A DNA stretch of 6,621 nt from Parcubacteria group bacterium (GTDB taxonomy: Bacteria; Patescibacteriota; Minisyncoccia; Minisyncoccales; JAGUVE01). The stretch is taken from the NCBI GenBank assembly GCA_020063075.1, contig JAGUVE010000051.1, forward strand, positions 1 through 6,621, given 5' to 3'. Both the position numbers and the translations under genes were made by a program. Each line of letters opens with the position of its first letter. Positions within the stretch are counted from its first letter, which is position 1. Shown one piece after another: positions 6,218 to 6,621 of the stretch. Below the pieces are notes generated by a model. The model was not told the DNA's origin and searched no databases. It saw nothing but the letters and a program-made list of their open reading frames with translations.

Positions 6218-6621
6218 GTGAAGGAAAAAATTAAAACAAAAATTTTTTACTTTTTAATCGTCCGCCCCGTAGCGAGCTTGCTCTGCCTCGGGGTTGTTTT
6301 GATTTTTTCCTTCTTAATTTTTAATTTAATTCTTGCCCAGGAACCGGAAGAAATCGGGGAATGTCAGACAAGGGAAGAATGCGAAAACCTCTTAAAAGAG
6401 TACGAAGCAAAGATTAGCGAGTATGAGAAGGATATTTCAGAAACTAAGGTTCAAAGCAAAACGCTTAAAAATAAAATTTCCGTTTTAAAAAAAGAAATTG
6501 AAAAACTTAATCTTCAAATTCGTCAAAGCAACGCCATAATCAAAGAGCTCGGGATTGAAATCACCGAAACCGAGAACTCCATTAATAAGACGACCTTAGA
6601 AATAGAAAACTATAAAAAAAA
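6218..6621 (+). CDS. Secreted or membrane-anchored coiled-coil protein, probably EnvC/M23 murein hydrolase type, 3' partial
   Basis: The frame runs open to the end of the window (134 codons). GTG at 6218 is the first start available after an in-frame TGA at 6212; it gives a basic start (KEKIKTK), then a hydrophobic stretch (about residues 9-39) ending at LILAQ, a plausible signal peptidase site or a membrane anchor. The mature part opens with a Cys pair (ECQTREEC) and then a long heptad-like coiled coil (LLKEYEAKISEYEKDI onward, KNKISVLKKEIEKLNLQI), the usual N-terminal half of EnvC-like activators and M23 peptidases; the catalytic or LytM part would lie beyond the window, so the assignment is inferred. 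The hydrophobic stretch is unusually long and broken by Arg16, inside a GC-rich palindrome. No good ribosome binding site is seen. The gap after the L25 gene is 16 bases. Confidence 0.72.
   Translation, partial: MKEKIKTKIFYFLIVRPVASLLCLGVVLIFSFLIFNLILAQEPEEIGECQTREECENLLKEYEAKISEYEKDISETKVQSKTLKNKISVLKKEIEKLNLQIRQSNAIIKELGIEITETENSINKTTLEIENYKK
6261..6308 (+). repeat. GC-rich palindrome with T-rich tail inside the signal-peptide coding region
   Basis: CCCCG (6265-6269) pairs with CGGGG (6289-6293), and the tip GAGC-TT-GCTC (6274-6283) forms a second stem; AG and CT pair between them with small internal loops. A T-rich stretch follows (6294-6308). Taken alone it looks like an intrinsic terminator after the L25 gene, yet the frame from GTG 6218 passes through it without a stop and continues as a convincing coiled-coil protein. 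It encodes roughly RPVASLLCLGV between two stretches rich in Phe, Leu and Ile. It could be a palindromic repeat inserted in frame, a terminator or attenuator, or both. Confidence 0.55.

Noticed and set aside
6211..6234. ATG-initiated short frame after the L25 gene
   Set aside because: It ends after seven codons and overlaps the GTG start of the longer open frame.

Overview
The window is a densely packed stretch of bacterial chromosome, AT-rich in overall look, with five protein genes all on the + strand and gaps of only 16 to 70 bases. No RNA gene, CRISPR array, transposase or phage gene was seen. The gene mix suggests a bacterium of the candidate phyla radiation (Patescibacteria, Parcubacteria-like): an archaeal-type bifunctional FBP aldolase/phosphatase, a PEP synthase and an AMP-forming acetyl-CoA synthetase beside a CTC-type ribosomal protein L25, start codons without Shine-Dalgarno sequences, and short GC-rich palindromes embedded in coding sequence. 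This placement is an inference; another deep-branching bacterial lineage is possible. The genetic code looks standard: all complete genes end in TAA or TAG.

Layout: (1) 1-1824, acetyl-CoA synthetase, cut at its 5' end by the window edge. (2) 1869-4298, phosphoenolpyruvate synthase with all key residues. (3) 4335-5453, archaeal-type fructose-1,6-bisphosphate aldolase/phosphatase. (4) 5524-6201, ribosomal protein L25 with a charged tail. (5) 6218-6621, the start of a secreted or membrane-anchored coiled-coil protein, probably of the EnvC/M23 murein hydrolase type, cut at the 3' end.

The first three genes make chemical sense together. Acetate is activated to acetyl-CoA; pyruvate, from acetyl-CoA through a reductive carboxylation not encoded here or from another source, is converted to PEP; and the aldolase/phosphatase pulls triose phosphates to fructose 6-phosphate. 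This is a compact gluconeogenic cassette, followed by a translation gene and a cell-envelope gene.

The least explained signals lie at the edges of the genes. The gaps before ppsA and before the L25 gene share an AT-rich dyad-containing module and end in the same 11 bases, TCTAAACAATG, which include the start codon. Two GC-rich palindromic segments lie in frame inside coding sequence: one adds FAKATARAGK to a variable linker of PEP synthase, the other lengthens and interrupts the signal peptide of the last gene and also resembles an intrinsic terminator. These look like small palindromic repeats tolerated inside genes, and are the best candidates for something undescribed here.
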